Assembly (NCBI GenBank): GCA_002706445.1
Contig: PALE01000042.1
Location: forward strand, 1 to 64,000
DNA length: 64,000 nt
DNA from: Erythrobacteraceae bacterium
Lineage (GTDB): Bacteria > Pseudomonadota > Alphaproteobacteria > Sphingomonadales > Sphingomonadaceae
Direction: 5' to 3'
Below are positions 47,891 to 60,373 of this stretch, piece after piece (the stretch's first letter is position 1; each line of letters opens with the position of its first letter). The notes beneath the pieces are model-generated. The model saw nothing but the letters and a program-made list of their open reading frames with translations. It made no database searches and was not told the origin of the DNA. Made by a program: the position numbers and the translations under genes.

Positions 47891-48574
47891 ATGTCAATCA
47901 CCCAAATCCGCCGATCCTACCAATCGCGAAACAGGAAGCTTCTCGTGGCCTCAGCGTCCGACAAGAAAAAGCCGGGCCGCCCGTCCGATACCGCCAAGCG
48001 CGAGGCGATCATCGCGGCTGCCGGACGCCGCTTTTTCGAGGAAGGCTTTGCTGGCACCGCGATCGAACAGGTCGCTGCCGATGCCGGTGTGTCGAAGGTC
48101 ACGATCTACAACCAGTTCGGTGACAAGCGCGCGCTGTTCACTGCTGCCGTGACCAGCGAATGCGAGAAAATGCGCGGTCACTTCAGTCTCGATAGCGCGC
48201 CCCAGGGAACCATGCGTGAACGCCTGATCGACATTGCCAAAGCGATGTTCGCATTCCTGTCGCGCCCCGAAATGATCCAGTTCGAGCGGCGTATTGCAGC
48301 AGAGACAGAACACGATCCGGCCGTCGGTCAGGCTTTCCTCGAAGCGGGGCCGTGGCAGATGAAGGCGGCCTTCGGTGCGTGGCTCGCGCAGGCGGATGCC
48401 AAGGGCGAGCTTGCCATTGCCGACCCGATGCTGGCCGCGGAACAGTTTGTTTCCATGACAAAAGGCATGGGCGATCTGGAGCGCCGGTTCGGCAAAGTTC
48501 CCAGCATCGAAGCCACCGAAAAGCGCATCACTTGCGCGGTCGATGCCTTCCTGCGGGCCTACGCACCGGCATAG
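47891..48574 (+). CDS. TetR/AcrR family regulator
   Basis: 'AKREAIIAAAGRRFFEEGFAGTAIEQVAADAGVSKVTIYNQFGDKRALFTAAV'. Confidence 0.93.
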   Translation: MSITQIRRSYQSRNRKLLVASASDKKKPGRPSDTAKREAIIAAAGRRFFEEGFAGTAIEQVAADAGVSKVTIYNQFGDKRALFTAAVTSECEKMRGHFSLDSAPQGTMRERLIDIAKAMFAFLSRPEMIQFERRIAAETEHDPAVGQAFLEAGPWQMKAAFGAWLAQADAKGELAIADPMLAAEQFVSMTKGMGDLERRFGKVPSIEATEKRITCAVDAFLRAYAPA

Positions 48575-48690
48575 GGCGGCACGCGCCCGCTCGAATTGCG
48601 ACACATCGGTGGCTTCGCAGGAACACGCATTAGCTTGCCATTCATTGACCGCGTCCTACATAATTCTCTCGAGAAAGGACTCCGAATATC

Positions 48691-50652
<1,962 letters not shown>

Positions 50653-50721
50653 GACTTCCCATCATGAAATCGCCAGCGGGCGCTCCGGCTATGGTCGGGG
50701 CGCCCGCTTCGTATCTGCGCC

Positions 50722-51849
50722 TCAGAACGCTCCTAGCGCGAGCAGAATTTGCAGAAACAGCAGCAGCACGATCCAGATGCACATGCTCAGGAACATGAGC
50801 CGCCAGAAGGCCGAGAAGCGCCCGATTTCATAAGCACCGCGCAGCTGCTTGTAGAGGTGGATCGGCGGGATCAGCACCATCGAGAAGAACAGGATCGCCT
50901 CGTGCGCGCCGATGGCGCTGAGCACGGATACGGCGATGAACAGCAGCGTCACGAAGCTGAGCGAGTACGTCACGAAGATCGCGTGGTCATAGGCGCGGAA
51001 CCGCCTGCGCCACAGGAATGTCAGCCACACGAAGGGGATCGATAGCGGGATCAGCAGCCAGCTGAATTTATAGCCATTGGTTTGCAGCTTGTAGAGCATC
51101 AGTTCGGGCTGTTCGCGCCATTTCTTGATGAATGCGGTGTCTCCTAGGTCGAAGCCGGAAACGGTGGCAGTCACGTCCTCGCTTTCTGCGGTATCCGGTT
51201 GTTCGTCGGCTGCGGCCTCGCCCGGGGGACTGTCTTCCGCTTCGACAAAGGGCAGGTCACCGGCGGCGGTGAGCCCCTCTTTCTGGTCCAGCAACTCCTT
51301 GCGCTGCGCTTCAAATCGGGCGCGGTCCGCCGCGGTCAGGCCCGGCGAGTCGAGCTCGGCGTCGAGTTCCTCGATCTCGCGATCAACACGTTCTGCCTGT
51401 TCGTCGATCACATTTGCGAATTCGTCCGGATTGACCCTGCTGAGGTCGGTCGGGACGGTCAGCCCCACCATCTGGAAGACCGCGAACATCGCAAAGACGC
51501 TGAACAGGAACATCGCCATCGGGCTGACGAATTTGGCGCGCTCTCCATCGATATATCGGCGCGTGAGCTTGCCCGGTTTGAACACCAGCAGCGGCAGAGT
51601 CGCCCAGAGCTTTCCGTCGAGATGCAGGACGCCGTGAAGCAGATCGTGGCCAATCGCGGAAAGCGTGCGGTGGACGTGGACCTGCTGTCCGCAATTCTGG
51701 CAATAGCTGCCAAGCGGCTGTGCCCCGCAATTGAGGCATGGCCCGCCATGCGCGTCACCGTGCCCTGCTTCGCCATGCTTCGGCTCGACCGCACGCCCGG
51801 CCAGGCCGCCTTCGACTGCTCCACCCAGTCCTTCGACAATATCGCTCAT
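50722..51849 (-). CDS. DUF3667 zinc-ribbon membrane protein
   Basis: 'GPCLNCGAQPLGSYCQNCGQQVHVHRTLSAIGHDLLHGVLHLDGKLW'. Confidence 0.85.
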   Translation of the reverse strand: MSDIVEGLGGAVEGGLAGRAVEPKHGEAGHGDAHGGPCLNCGAQPLGSYCQNCGQQVHVHRTLSAIGHDLLHGVLHLDGKLWATLPLLVFKPGKLTRRYIDGERAKFVSPMAMFLFSVFAMFAVFQMVGLTVPTDLSRVNPDEFANVIDEQAERVDREIEELDAELDSPGLTAADRARFEAQRKELLDQKEGLTAAGDLPFVEAEDSPPGEAAADEQPDTAESEDVTATVSGFDLGDTAFIKKWREQPELMLYKLQTNGYKFSWLLIPLSIPFVWLTFLWRRRFRAYDHAIFVTYSLSFVTLLFIAVSVLSAIGAHEAILFFSMVLIPPIHLYKQLRGAYEIGRFSAFWRLMFLSMCIWIVLLLFLQILLALGAF

Positions 51850-51909
51850 CGCAGCCGCACCCCCTTTGTGCTGCGCTGCACTATAGCCGCCCGTCCCCGA
51901 TTGCCAACA

Positions 51910-52641
51910 TCAGCCCTTGGCGAGTTTGCGCTCGATTGCGGTCCAAAGCTGGGCAAATGCGCGCGCCGCGGGTGAGCGCGGGGCAAAGGCGCCGACCGGG
52001 CGGCGTTCGACAGCGCATTGCTCGATCGCGCTGGCCAGCGGAACCACGGGCCATTTGGGATTGGCCTCGCGCGCCTGCTTGTGCAGCGTGCGGCGCATGT
52101 CGACCATGGAAAGCACCGGCAGGATCGGCGGGTGCTTCTTCCCGCTCCCGCGCACCTCTTCGACCACCTGTTCGAACGCGCGGGTCGAGAGCGGCGAGGG
52201 CGGCAGCGGCACGATAACCAGATCGGCTGCCCGCATCACCTGCGCGCTCACTTCATTGAGCACAGGCGGACAATCGAAGATCACCCGCTCGTAATCCTTG
52301 GAGAGCTTGGTGACGATCGAGGCCAGTCGCTTTTTCTTGCCGATACGGTGAAACTGGCGGTCGAGCGTGCGGATGCTTTCATCGGCGGGCAGCAGGTGGA
52401 GATTGTCGTAATCGGTTTTCTGCACCAGCTTGCGCGGATCGTTGTCGAGATCGAACACGCTCTGGGCGCTGCGTTTCTTCTTGGGATCGACCCCGAGCAG
52501 AAACCCCGATCCGTTCGAGGCATCAAGGTCCCACAACAGCGTTTCGCGCCGCGAGATGCTGGCCGAACACCATGCCAGATTGACCGAGAAGGTCGTTTTG
52601 CCGACTCCGCCTTTCACGCTGTAGATGGCAATCGATGGCAT
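51910..52641 (-). CDS. ParA-family ATPase
   Basis: 'IAIYSVKGGVGKTTFSVNLAWC', 'YERVIFDCPPVL'. Confidence 0.9.
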   Translation of the reverse strand: MPSIAIYSVKGGVGKTTFSVNLAWCSASISRRETLLWDLDASNGSGFLLGVDPKKKRSAQSVFDLDNDPRKLVQKTDYDNLHLLPADESIRTLDRQFHRIGKKKRLASIVTKLSKDYERVIFDCPPVLNEVSAQVMRAADLVIVPLPPSPLSTRAFEQVVEEVRGSGKKHPPILPVLSMVDMRRTLHKQAREANPKWPVVPLASAIEQCAVERRPVGAFAPRSPAARAFAQLWTAIERKLAKG

Positions 52642-52815
52642 GACGTTCGCGTTGCTCGCTTACCGGACCGTCCCCGAACGGGCGGCCCATTGTGACAATC
52701 AGGTGACGAGAGCGCTTCCTTGCAAGTGGGTCTGCCAATGGCAAGGAGGACCTGCGCGCGTTAGAAAGGTGTCACTTTCGCCGCCAGTTGTCGGCAATCT
52801 ACACGAGACGTACGA

Positions 52816-52842
52816 AAAAGGCCGCCAATCTGGCGGCCTTTT
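52816..52842. terminator. Bidirectional intrinsic terminator
   Basis: AAAA-GGCCGCC-AATCT-GGCGGCC-TTTT; lies downstream of rpoZ (minus strand). Confidence 0.8.
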
Positions 52843-52880
52843 CATTTCGGGACAGATCGCCCCGCAAGGTGTTGCGGCGT

Positions 52881-53225
52881 TTAGCCGTCGTAATCGGCAC
52901 CGATCGAGGTCGAGCGGGTCGGAGCGCTTGCGGTGATCCGCAGGGCTTCGGCCGACTGGCTCAGCGAGCCGATTTCATCCGCATCGTCTTCATCGTCGGG
53001 CAGGATCTTCTGCAGGCCGGTGACGAGCGATTCTTTCAGTTCCTTGGGCTTGATCGTCTGTTCGGCGATCTCGCGCAGGGCAACAACCGGGTTCTTGTCA
53101 CGGTCGCGGTCGATGGTCAGCTCGCTGCCGCCCGAGATTTCGCGCGCGCGCTGTGCGGCGAGCAGGACGAGGTCGAAGCGGTTGGGAACCTTATCGACGC
53201 AATCTTCAACGGTAACGCGTGCCAT
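52881..53225 (-). CDS. rpoZ: DNA-directed RNA polymerase omega subunit
   Basis: '[33 protein letters not shown]'. Confidence 0.95.
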   Translation of the reverse strand: MARVTVEDCVDKVPNRFDLVLLAAQRAREISGGSELTIDRDRDKNPVVALREIAEQTIKPKELKESLVTGLQKILPDDEDDADEIGSLSQSAEALRITASAPTRSTSIGADYDG

Positions 53226-53333
53226 TCTACGGGCCCTTTGGAATCGGTGTGTTCGGAAAGACAGCGCAGCTAAGGACGCACGGCGCAAAAGTCAAGGATT
53301 TGCAACCGTGCGCTGCACCTGCGAAGAGGGCGT

Positions 53334-54575
53334 GTGAATGCGCCTCTTCAAGCTTCGCGCGATTCGGCGCAAACCACCGACTATCGCGATCCCGAACCTT
53401 TCGAGGTCGAGGCGCATGGTCACCACTTCACCTTCTACCCCTGCGGCAAGGACCGGATCGAAGCGCTGATCGAGGTGATCGAATCGGCGCAGGAAACGCT
53501 CAACTGTTTCTATTTCCAATATGCCGAGGACGATGCCGGTACGCGGGTGCGCGATGCCTTGAGCGAGGCCGCGAAACGCGGCGTGGAGGTCAAGCTCTAC
53601 ATCGATGCCTTCGGCAGCAGCGCAGAGCCGCCGTTTTTCGAGCCTTTCTGCGATGCGGGAGGGACCTTCTCGCGCTTCGAGGCGCAGTTTTCCAAGCGGG
53701 CGCTGATCCGCAACCACCAGAAAATGTGCATCGCCGATAACGAGCGGGTGATGGCGGGCGGGTTCAACATCACCGACGATTATTTCGCGCCGCCTTCACA
53801 AGACGGATGGAACGATCTGGGCGTGAAGATCACCGGGCCGCTGGTGCAACGCTACACCGACTGGTTCGCCTGTATCGACGAATGGATTCAGACGGACGGT
53901 TCGGAGTTTCGCCGCGTCCGCGAGATGGTGCGCGACTGGGAGCCGGGCGACGGGCCGGTACAGCTGATCATGGGCGGGCCGACCTCTGTAACCAGCGAAT
54001 GGGCCCGCGCTTTCAAACACGACATCACGCACGCCAAGAAAATCGACGTGGTGACCGCCTATTTCGCTCCGCCGCGCAGTATGCGGCAGGTTCTGCGCCG
54101 TGCGGGGAAGCTCAAGAAGCTGCGCATGATCCTTGCCAGCAAATCGGACCTTGCGATCACCGTGCTGGCCGCGCGGCTGCACTACAAGCGGCTGGTGAGA
54201 TCGGGGGCCAAGGTGTTCGAATACCAGCCGTCAAAGCTCCACATGAAGCTGCTGGTGCTCGATGATGTCTGCCATTTCGGCAGCGGCAATCTCGACATGC
54301 GTTCGGTTCGGCTGAACCTTGAAATCATGGTGCGCGTCGAAGATGCCCAAATGGCCGAAAAACTGCGCGGTCTGATCGATCACATGCAAGAGGCAAGCCG
54401 CCCGGTCGATAAAAGCTGGTTCCGCCAATATGCCGGCTTCACCGACAAATTGCGCTGGTACGTCAGCTCCTTCATGCTGCGGTTCGTCGACTACAATCTC
54501 AGCCGCAAACTGGGAATCGGCCCGAGCCGGCTCAAGAACGCGAGCCCCCGCCACAAGGGGCCGGCGGACGAATAG
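53334..54575 (+). CDS. Phospholipase D-like / cardiolipin synthase family protein
   Basis: Two HKD-like motifs 'RNHQKMCIADNERVMAGGFN' and 'KLHMKLLVLDDVCHFGSGNLD'; GTG start. Confidence 0.88.
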   Translation: MNAPLQASRDSAQTTDYRDPEPFEVEAHGHHFTFYPCGKDRIEALIEVIESAQETLNCFYFQYAEDDAGTRVRDALSEAAKRGVEVKLYIDAFGSSAEPPFFEPFCDAGGTFSRFEAQFSKRALIRNHQKMCIADNERVMAGGFNITDDYFAPPSQDGWNDLGVKITGPLVQRYTDWFACIDEWIQTDGSEFRRVREMVRDWEPGDGPVQLIMGGPTSVTSEWARAFKHDITHAKKIDVVTAYFAPPRSMRQVLRRAGKLKKLRMILASKSDLAITVLAARLHYKRLVRSGAKVFEYQPSKLHMKLLVLDDVCHFGSGNLDMRSVRLNLEIMVRVEDAQMAEKLRGLIDHMQEASRPVDKSWFRQYAGFTDKLRWYVSSFMLRFVDYNLSRKLGIGPSRLKNASPRHKGPADE

Positions 54576-54596
54576 CGGCGTTCGGGCCGGTCCGGC

Positions 54597-56108
54597 CTAC
54601 TCCTCGATTCCCCAGCTCGAATAGTCGCGCATATTGGGCGAGGTGAACTTGGTGATCTCGCTCTGGAAGTGGAGCGGCACATTGCCCGTCGAACCGTGGC
54701 GTTGCTTGGCAACGATCAGCGTCGCCTTTCCGACCAGCTGGTCGTAGGTTTCCTCCCACGCGCGATATTTCTCGACGATGTCGGGTGCGGAGCTGCCGTC
54801 GGGCGTGTCGGGTTTGACCAGCAGGTGGTAATAGTCCGAACGATAGATGAACCACACCATGTCGGCGTCCTGCTCGATCGAGCCGGATTCGCGCAGGTCC
54901 GACAGCATCGGGCGCTTGTCCTCGCGCTGTTCGACCGCACGGCTTAGCTGCGAAAGCGCGATCACGGGGACCGACAGCTCTTTTGCCAGCGTCTTCAATC
55001 CGCGGCTGATTTCGGAGATTTCGTTGACGCGGTTGTCGTTGGCGCGGCCCGATCCTTGCAGCAGTTGCAGATAGTCGATCACGATCAGGCCGATGTCGTG
55101 CCGCCGTTTCATCCGCCGTGCGCGGGTGCGCAGCGCGCCAATGGTTAGCGCGGGCGTATCGTCGATATAGAGCGGCAGTTCGGCCAGCCGCTGGCTTGCG
55201 AAAGACAGCTTCTGGAAATCGTCGCGGGTCAATTGACCGCTGCGCAGCGCCTCGGACGAGACCTCGGACTGTTCGGCCAGAATACGTGTCGCCAGCTGGT
55301 CGGAACTCATTTCGAGGCTGAAGAAAGCGGTCGGCGCGCCGTAATTGTGCTCGCCCCCGTCGCGCTGCCATTTGAGGTGTTCCTCGGCGCAATTGAACGC
55401 GATGTTGGTGGCGAGCGAGGTTTTGCCCATGCCCGGACGCCCGGCGAGGATGATAAGGTCGCTTTCGTGAAGCCCGGCGGTTTTCTGGTCGATCGTTTCG
55501 AGCCCGGTGGTCTTACCCGACAGGCCGCCGCCCGAATTCATCGCCGCCTCGACCATGCGGATCGCGGTGAGCGATGCCTCGCGGAAAGTCGCCGCTTCCT
55601 TGCCCGTCGAAGCGCCTTCGGCCACACGGTAGAGGTCCGCTTCGGCCTGCGAGATGCGATCGACAGGGCTGGTTTCTTCCGAGGTGTCGAGCGCGCCTTC
55701 GACGAGGCCGCGGCCCACGCTCACCAATTCGCGCAACAGCGCGAGGTCGTAGATCTGCTGCGCGAGTTCACGCGGGGCGAGCAGACCTGCGCCATTGGCG
55801 GTCAGCTGCGCGAGATATTTCGGTCCGCCCAGTTCTTTCAAGGCCTCGTCCGCTTCGAAATGCGGGCGCAGCGTCACCGGCGAGGCGGTCGCATTGCGCT
55901 CGATCATGCGCAGGATTCGCTCGTAGATCCGCTCGTGCAGCGGCTCGAAGAAATGGTCGGGGCGAATCGGGGTCTGCAATTCCTCGATCACGCGGTTGTC
56001 GATCAGCACGGCGCCAAGAAACGCCGCCTCGGCCTCGAGATTGGAGGGAAGCTTGCGCGCGCTTTCGGATTCCGATTCGACGATCATCAACGGTTTGGGG
56101 TCAGGCAT
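54597..56108 (-). CDS. dnaB: Replicative DNA helicase
   Basis: 'LIILAGRPGMGKTSLATNIA', 'LIVIDYLQLLQG', 'SQLSRAVEQREDKRPMLSDLRESGSIEQDADMVWFIYR'. Confidence 0.95.
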   Translation of the reverse strand: MPDPKPLMIVESESESARKLPSNLEAEAAFLGAVLIDNRVIEELQTPIRPDHFFEPLHERIYERILRMIERNATASPVTLRPHFEADEALKELGGPKYLAQLTANGAGLLAPRELAQQIYDLALLRELVSVGRGLVEGALDTSEETSPVDRISQAEADLYRVAEGASTGKEAATFREASLTAIRMVEAAMNSGGGLSGKTTGLETIDQKTAGLHESDLIILAGRPGMGKTSLATNIAFNCAEEHLKWQRDGGEHNYGAPTAFFSLEMSSDQLATRILAEQSEVSSEALRSGQLTRDDFQKLSFASQRLAELPLYIDDTPALTIGALRTRARRMKRRHDIGLIVIDYLQLLQGSGRANDNRVNEISEISRGLKTLAKELSVPVIALSQLSRAVEQREDKRPMLSDLRESGSIEQDADMVWFIYRSDYYHLLVKPDTPDGSSAPDIVEKYRAWEETYDQLVGKATLIVAKQRHGSTGNVPLHFQSEITKFTSPNMRDYSSWGIEE

Positions 56109-56256
56109 GCAGCCCTGATGCGCTCACACCTGCCTGCTATCAACCGCTACATGCGACAAATTTGAACCACACGGCTGTGGATTGCGGGGATTGCGCGCGG
56201 AGCGTGTTCGGAAGTGCTTGAAACGTGGGTGCTGCATCTGCGAAAGCGGGTTCACG

Positions 56257-56772
56257 ATGACCGGCCTCACTTCCGATTCCAGCCCGCCTGTGGGCAATCA
56301 TCGCATTGCGCACATATCGCTCGATGAAGAGACGATCCTGTGGCGCAATGCCGATGTCGAACAGGAGCGCCGCGTCGCGATCTATGATCTGATCGAGGAA
56401 AACACCTTCAAACCCGTGCGTTCTGCCGAGCGCGGGGCGAAGGGGCCCTATCGCCTTGCGCTGTCGGTGATCGACGGGCGGCTGGCGATGGAAATCTCCG
56501 ACGAGAAAGAGCAGCTGCTCGAAACGCTGCTGATTGGCTTGGCGCGCTTTCGCCGTCCGATCCGCGAATATTTCGCGATTTGTGACAGCTACTATCAGGC
56601 CATCCGCAAGGCGACCCCGGCTGAGATCGAGACGATCGACATGGCCCGCCGCGGGATCCACAACAATGCCGCCGAACTGCTGGTCGAGCGGCTGGAGGGC
56701 AAGGTCGAGACCGATTTTGCCACCGCGCGGCGGCTGTTCACGCTTATCTGCGTGCTTCACATCAAGGGTTGA
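56257..56772 (+). CDS. UPF0262 family protein
   Basis: '[46 protein letters not shown]'-type conserved core. Confidence 0.85.
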   Translation: [171 protein letters not shown]

Positions 56773-56778
56773 GGGCAC

Positions 56779-57504
56779 ATGGCTCGCAAGGCAACGCGCC
56801 GCCGCAAGCAGGGGAGTCTTCGCACGCGCTGGGCGCTGCGGCTTGTCGCGCTGGCGGTGCTGGTCGCGATCGTCTTCGTCGCGTGGTTCTGGTGGGACAT
56901 GCGCAGCTGGCGGCCCGATAGCGAGCACTATCCCGAACAAGGCGCGGTGATCGCCAGCGGAGCAGCCGATGTCCGTTTCGAAACGCTCAAGGCAATCGGC
57001 GCGGATTTCGTCTATCTCGAACTCGCCGGCACCAATGCCGCGCCCGATCCGGGCTTTGCCGCAAGGCTCAAGGCAGCGCAGGACGCGGGGCTGAAAGTCG
57101 GAGTGGTCGAACCGTTCGATCCTTGCCTGCGCGCCGATGAACAATCCGCGCGCTTCACCCGCATGGTCCCGCGCGATACCGATTTGCTGCCGCCTGCCAT
57201 CGGGCTCACCTATACGGCGGCGGGATGCGAGCCTGCGGTCAGCGATGCAGCGGTCGAGAGCGAGCTGACCACGCTGGTCAACCAGATCGAAATGCACGCA
57301 GGCAAGCCGGTGATCCTGAAACTGGGCCGCGAATTCGAAGCGCGCCATCACACCGCCACCAGCACGGCGCGCGACCTGTGGCTGATGCGCGACCGCGCAC
57401 GGCCCGATTACGCCGGACGCCCGTGGCTGCTATGGAGCGCCAACAGCCAGCTGGTGAGCGAGGCGGCGGAAGGACCGATTGAATGGGTAGTGGTGCAGAG
57501 ATGA
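56779..57504 (+). CDS. Glycoside hydrolase family 25-like membrane-anchored lysozyme
   Basis: 'ASGAADVRFETLKAIGADFVYLELA', 'VGVVEPFDPC', 'KPVILKLGREFE'. Confidence 0.7.
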   Translation: MARKATRRRKQGSLRTRWALRLVALAVLVAIVFVAWFWWDMRSWRPDSEHYPEQGAVIASGAADVRFETLKAIGADFVYLELAGTNAAPDPGFAARLKAAQDAGLKVGVVEPFDPCLRADEQSARFTRMVPRDTDLLPPAIGLTYTAAGCEPAVSDAAVESELTTLVNQIEMHAGKPVILKLGREFEARHHTATSTARDLWLMRDRARPDYAGRPWLLWSANSQLVSEAAEGPIEWVVVQR

Positions 57505-57917
57505 ATGAGCAGGAACTGATCGAGGCGGCAAAGCTGGCGGCAAAAGCGGCCTATGCGCCCTATTCCGACTATCAGGTCGGCGCGGCGCTGCTGTTCGATG
57601 ACGGCGCGGTTATCACCGGCACCAATGTCGAAAACGCCAGCTACGGCCTTGCGCTGTGCGCCGAAACGGTCGCGATCGCCAAGGCACTGGGCGAGGGGCG
57701 ACGCGGCGGCTTGCAGATGGTCGCGGTGACAGGGCCTGAGGACAAGGGCGATGGATCGCCGATCACGCCATGCGGGCGGTGTCGCCAGGTTCTCAACGAA
57801 ATGGCGCAGCTGGGCGGAACCGATCCGCAAGTGCTGTGCGTGGGCAAGGACGAGGTGCGAAGGGTGCAGCTGTCCGCGCTGCTTCCGCATGCTTTCGGCC
57901 CTGCCAACCTCGCCTAA
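57501..57917 (+). CDS. cdd: Cytidine deaminase
   Basis: 'AAYAPYSDYQVGAALLFDDGAVITGTNVENASYGLALCAETVAI', 'TPCGRCRQVLNE'. Confidence 0.95.
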   Translation: MNEQELIEAAKLAAKAAYAPYSDYQVGAALLFDDGAVITGTNVENASYGLALCAETVAIAKALGEGRRGGLQMVAVTGPEDKGDGSPITPCGRCRQVLNEMAQLGGTDPQVLCVGKDEVRRVQLSALLPHAFGPANLA

Positions 57918-58588
57918 TTGCCGAGCAGGCGCCCCAGCGGATTGCGGCGGAAGTCGCGTTCTTCATTGCCGATATAGGCGAAAATCCCGTCGAGGCCCTG
58001 ATCGGTCACCGAGCGATTGATGCGTTCACGGCTTAGTCCTGCCTCGCGGATAAAGCTGTGTTCGTCGGCCAGCTTTTCGAACTGGCCGTACACACCGGCC
58101 TCCTCCAGCGCGCCGTCGATCAGCGGTTCGAGCCGTGAGTGCAGCTGGTCGTTCGAGGAACTGCGCAGATAGCGCGTGCCGCCATCGCTTTCGCGGATGA
58201 TGCCGGGGGCATCGCTGAAGGAAAGATCGTCGATTGCCTCGCGGAAGATCGGCTTGGCCTCGCCCGCTGCTACACCTGCGGCATCGTTGATCGTGCGGGT
58301 GATCCCGCCCAGCACGCCGAGCCGGTTGCCTGCATTCATCAACGCGCCCATCAATCCGCCGCTGCGTCCGCCAAGCCCGCCGACAATCGGGAGGCCGATG
58401 CGGATGCTCTCGTCATTGTAGAAGGCACCGGGCTGCGCGAGTTTGTCCAGCGCATTGTCAGTCGCGCGGCCAAGGATCGAGGACAGATCGAGACCCTGCG
58501 CGCGTAAGGGGGAGGGAAGCAAGGCGAGCGCGATAAGTCCGCCACTGGCCCCGATCAAGGCGCGGCGATTAAATGGTTGTTTCATCAT
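57914..58588 (-). CDS. DUF4197 family exported protein
   Basis: Signal peptide then 'LSSILGRATDNALDKLAQPGAFYNDESIRIGLP'. Confidence 0.8.
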   Translation of the reverse strand: MMKQPFNRRALIGASGGLIALALLPSPLRAQGLDLSSILGRATDNALDKLAQPGAFYNDESIRIGLPIVGGLGGRSGGLMGALMNAGNRLGVLGGITRTINDAAGVAAGEAKPIFREAIDDLSFSDAPGIIRESDGGTRYLRSSSNDQLHSRLEPLIDGALEEAGVYGQFEKLADEHSFIREAGLSRERINRSVTDQGLDGIFAYIGNEERDFRRNPLGRLLGN

Positions 58589-58693
58589 GCTTCCCCTTTC
58601 TTCCCCGAAGGCCTTTCTCCCCGAAGGATAGCACGCCCGGGCTGGCTTGGCATGGCACAAATGGTAGAGCGGGCGTGCAACAGGGAGACGACG

Positions 58694-59212
58694 ATGTTTT
58701 TGGAACAGCCTACGCTTGACGCATTGGTGCGCGGTGGAATTCTCGCGGTGCTGGCGCTGGTCTGGATGGTCGCGCTGATCCGCATCAACGGCTTGCAGAC
58801 GCTTTCGAAAATGACGAACTTCGATTTCGTCACAACAGTTGCCTTCGGCTCGCTGATTGCGGGCGCGGCGCAAGCGAGCGAGTGGACCGGCTTTCTTCAG
58901 GCGCTCGCTGCAATCCTCGGCCTGTTGCTGGCCCAGGCCTTCCTCACCTTTATGCGCAAGCGGGCCGAGGTCGTAACCGATACGCTCGAGAATCAGCCGT
59001 GCCTGATCATGCGCAATGGCGAATTCGACCATGAGGCGCTTAAGGCGAAGGATGTCAGGCAGGACGATGTGATCGCCAAGCTGCGCGAGGCGAATGTGCT
59101 GCAATTGTCGCAAGTCCGCGCCGCCGTGCTCGAGGCAACCGGCGACGTTTCCGTGCTTCACGGCACGGCGGAACTTGACGAAATCCTGCTTAGGGACGTG
59201 CGCGGAGCCTGA
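58694..59212 (+). CDS. DUF421/YetF-like membrane protein
   Basis: 'RINGLQTLSKMTNFDFVTTVAFGSLIAGA'. Confidence 0.85.
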   Translation: MFLEQPTLDALVRGGILAVLALVWMVALIRINGLQTLSKMTNFDFVTTVAFGSLIAGAAQASEWTGFLQALAAILGLLLAQAFLTFMRKRAEVVTDTLENQPCLIMRNGEFDHEALKAKDVRQDDVIAKLREANVLQLSQVRAAVLEATGDVSVLHGTAELDEILLRDVRGA

Positions 59213-59216
59213 CGGC

Positions 59217-60356
59217 TCAGTCCTCGGCCGTCTCCAGCCATTCGAGCAGCGCCGCAAGGCAATCGCGCGCGAGCAGCTTGCAGCGTTCGGGCGACCAGCC
59301 CTGTTCGGGCTCGGGGAAGTCCGCGAGGTCCTTATACGGCATTTCCAGCGTCATCGCGCAGGCGCCGAAACGCTCTGCAACCTGATTGGTCGAGATCGCG
59401 AGATTGGCCTTGCCTTCAGGTGTCACCGGATAGCCAAGCTTGGTCTGGAAATCGGGCGTGCGGCGATCGAGGATGCGCTGGTAGCGATAATATTGCTCGC
59501 CATGCGCCTCGGTCCAGCTGGGAATGCCCTCATAGCCTGCGAGGAACACCGCAGGGATCGCTTCGTCACCGTGGACGTCCATCGCATAATCGACGCCGGT
59601 TTCGTCCATGCGCGCACGAATTGCGAGCACTTCGGGTGATTTCTCGGCGCTCGGCTCGGCCCATTCGCGGTTGAGATTGGTGCCGACAGCGTTGGTGCGC
59701 AGATGTCCGCGGCGAGAGCCGTCGGGGTTGCAATTGGGCACGATGTGCAGGCGGCAAAGTTTGCGCAGCCCGCGTGCGACAGGGTCGGTGGGATCGGTCA
59801 GGCATTCGAGCGCGCCTTCCATCCACCATTCGGCCTGCGTCTCACCGGGGTGCTGGCGGGCATAGAGCCACACCTTGGTTTCGCCTTCGCCCATTTCCAG
59901 CATATCGAGCGGCTGCCCGTCGAGCGTGGTGGTAAGGCGGATCAGATCGACGCCCTCGCACGATGCCGCCTCGGCGACGAGATCGTGGTGACGCTCCATC
60001 GAATAGGGCGCGAAATAGGCAAACCAGCAGGTGTTCGATGCCGGCGTGTAGCGGATTGTCAGCGTGCCGTTCTCTTCGCTCTTGTCGAAGCTGCTTGCCG
60101 CCCGCGCCCAATATTCGCGGTCTTCCGAAACGCAGGAATCATAGTCAGGCCAGCCGCCGGGATAGGCGCTGTCGTTGAGGCCGGTGATCTTGAGCGTCAC
60201 CTCCTCGCCTTGCGCGCCGGTGACGCGGAAGTGATACCACTGGGCGAATTCGCTCATGTGGTCCTTGGGTACAGCGAGCCGCGCGGTCGTGCCGTCGATC
60301 GACAACACTTCGATATTGCCGCTGTCGAAAGCGGCGTCGATCGCGATTTGGGTCAT
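59217..60356 (-). CDS. M14-type cytosolic carboxypeptidase-like zinc peptidase
   Basis: '[22 protein letters not shown]', '[29 protein letters not shown]'. Confidence 0.88.
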   Translation of the reverse strand: MTQIAIDAAFDSGNIEVLSIDGTTARLAVPKDHMSEFAQWYHFRVTGAQGEEVTLKITGLNDSAYPGGWPDYDSCVSEDREYWARAASSFDKSEENGTLTIRYTPASNTCWFAYFAPYSMERHHDLVAEAASCEGVDLIRLTTTLDGQPLDMLEMGEGETKVWLYARQHPGETQAEWWMEGALECLTDPTDPVARGLRKLCRLHIVPNCNPDGSRRGHLRTNAVGTNLNREWAEPSAEKSPEVLAIRARMDETGVDYAMDVHGDEAIPAVFLAGYEGIPSWTEAHGEQYYRYQRILDRRTPDFQTKLGYPVTPEGKANLAISTNQVAERFGACAMTLEMPYKDLADFPEPEQGWSPERCKLLARDCLAALLEWLETAED

Positions 60357-60373
60357 GGAAGTCCTTTTGAATT

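Noticed and set aside
51910-52641. ParA-like ATPase considered as part of a plasmid/partition module or mobile element
   Set aside because: No ParB or centromere-like repeats nearby; flanked by rpoZ and DUF3667, so it looks like an orphan chromosomal ParA/MinD-type ATPase.
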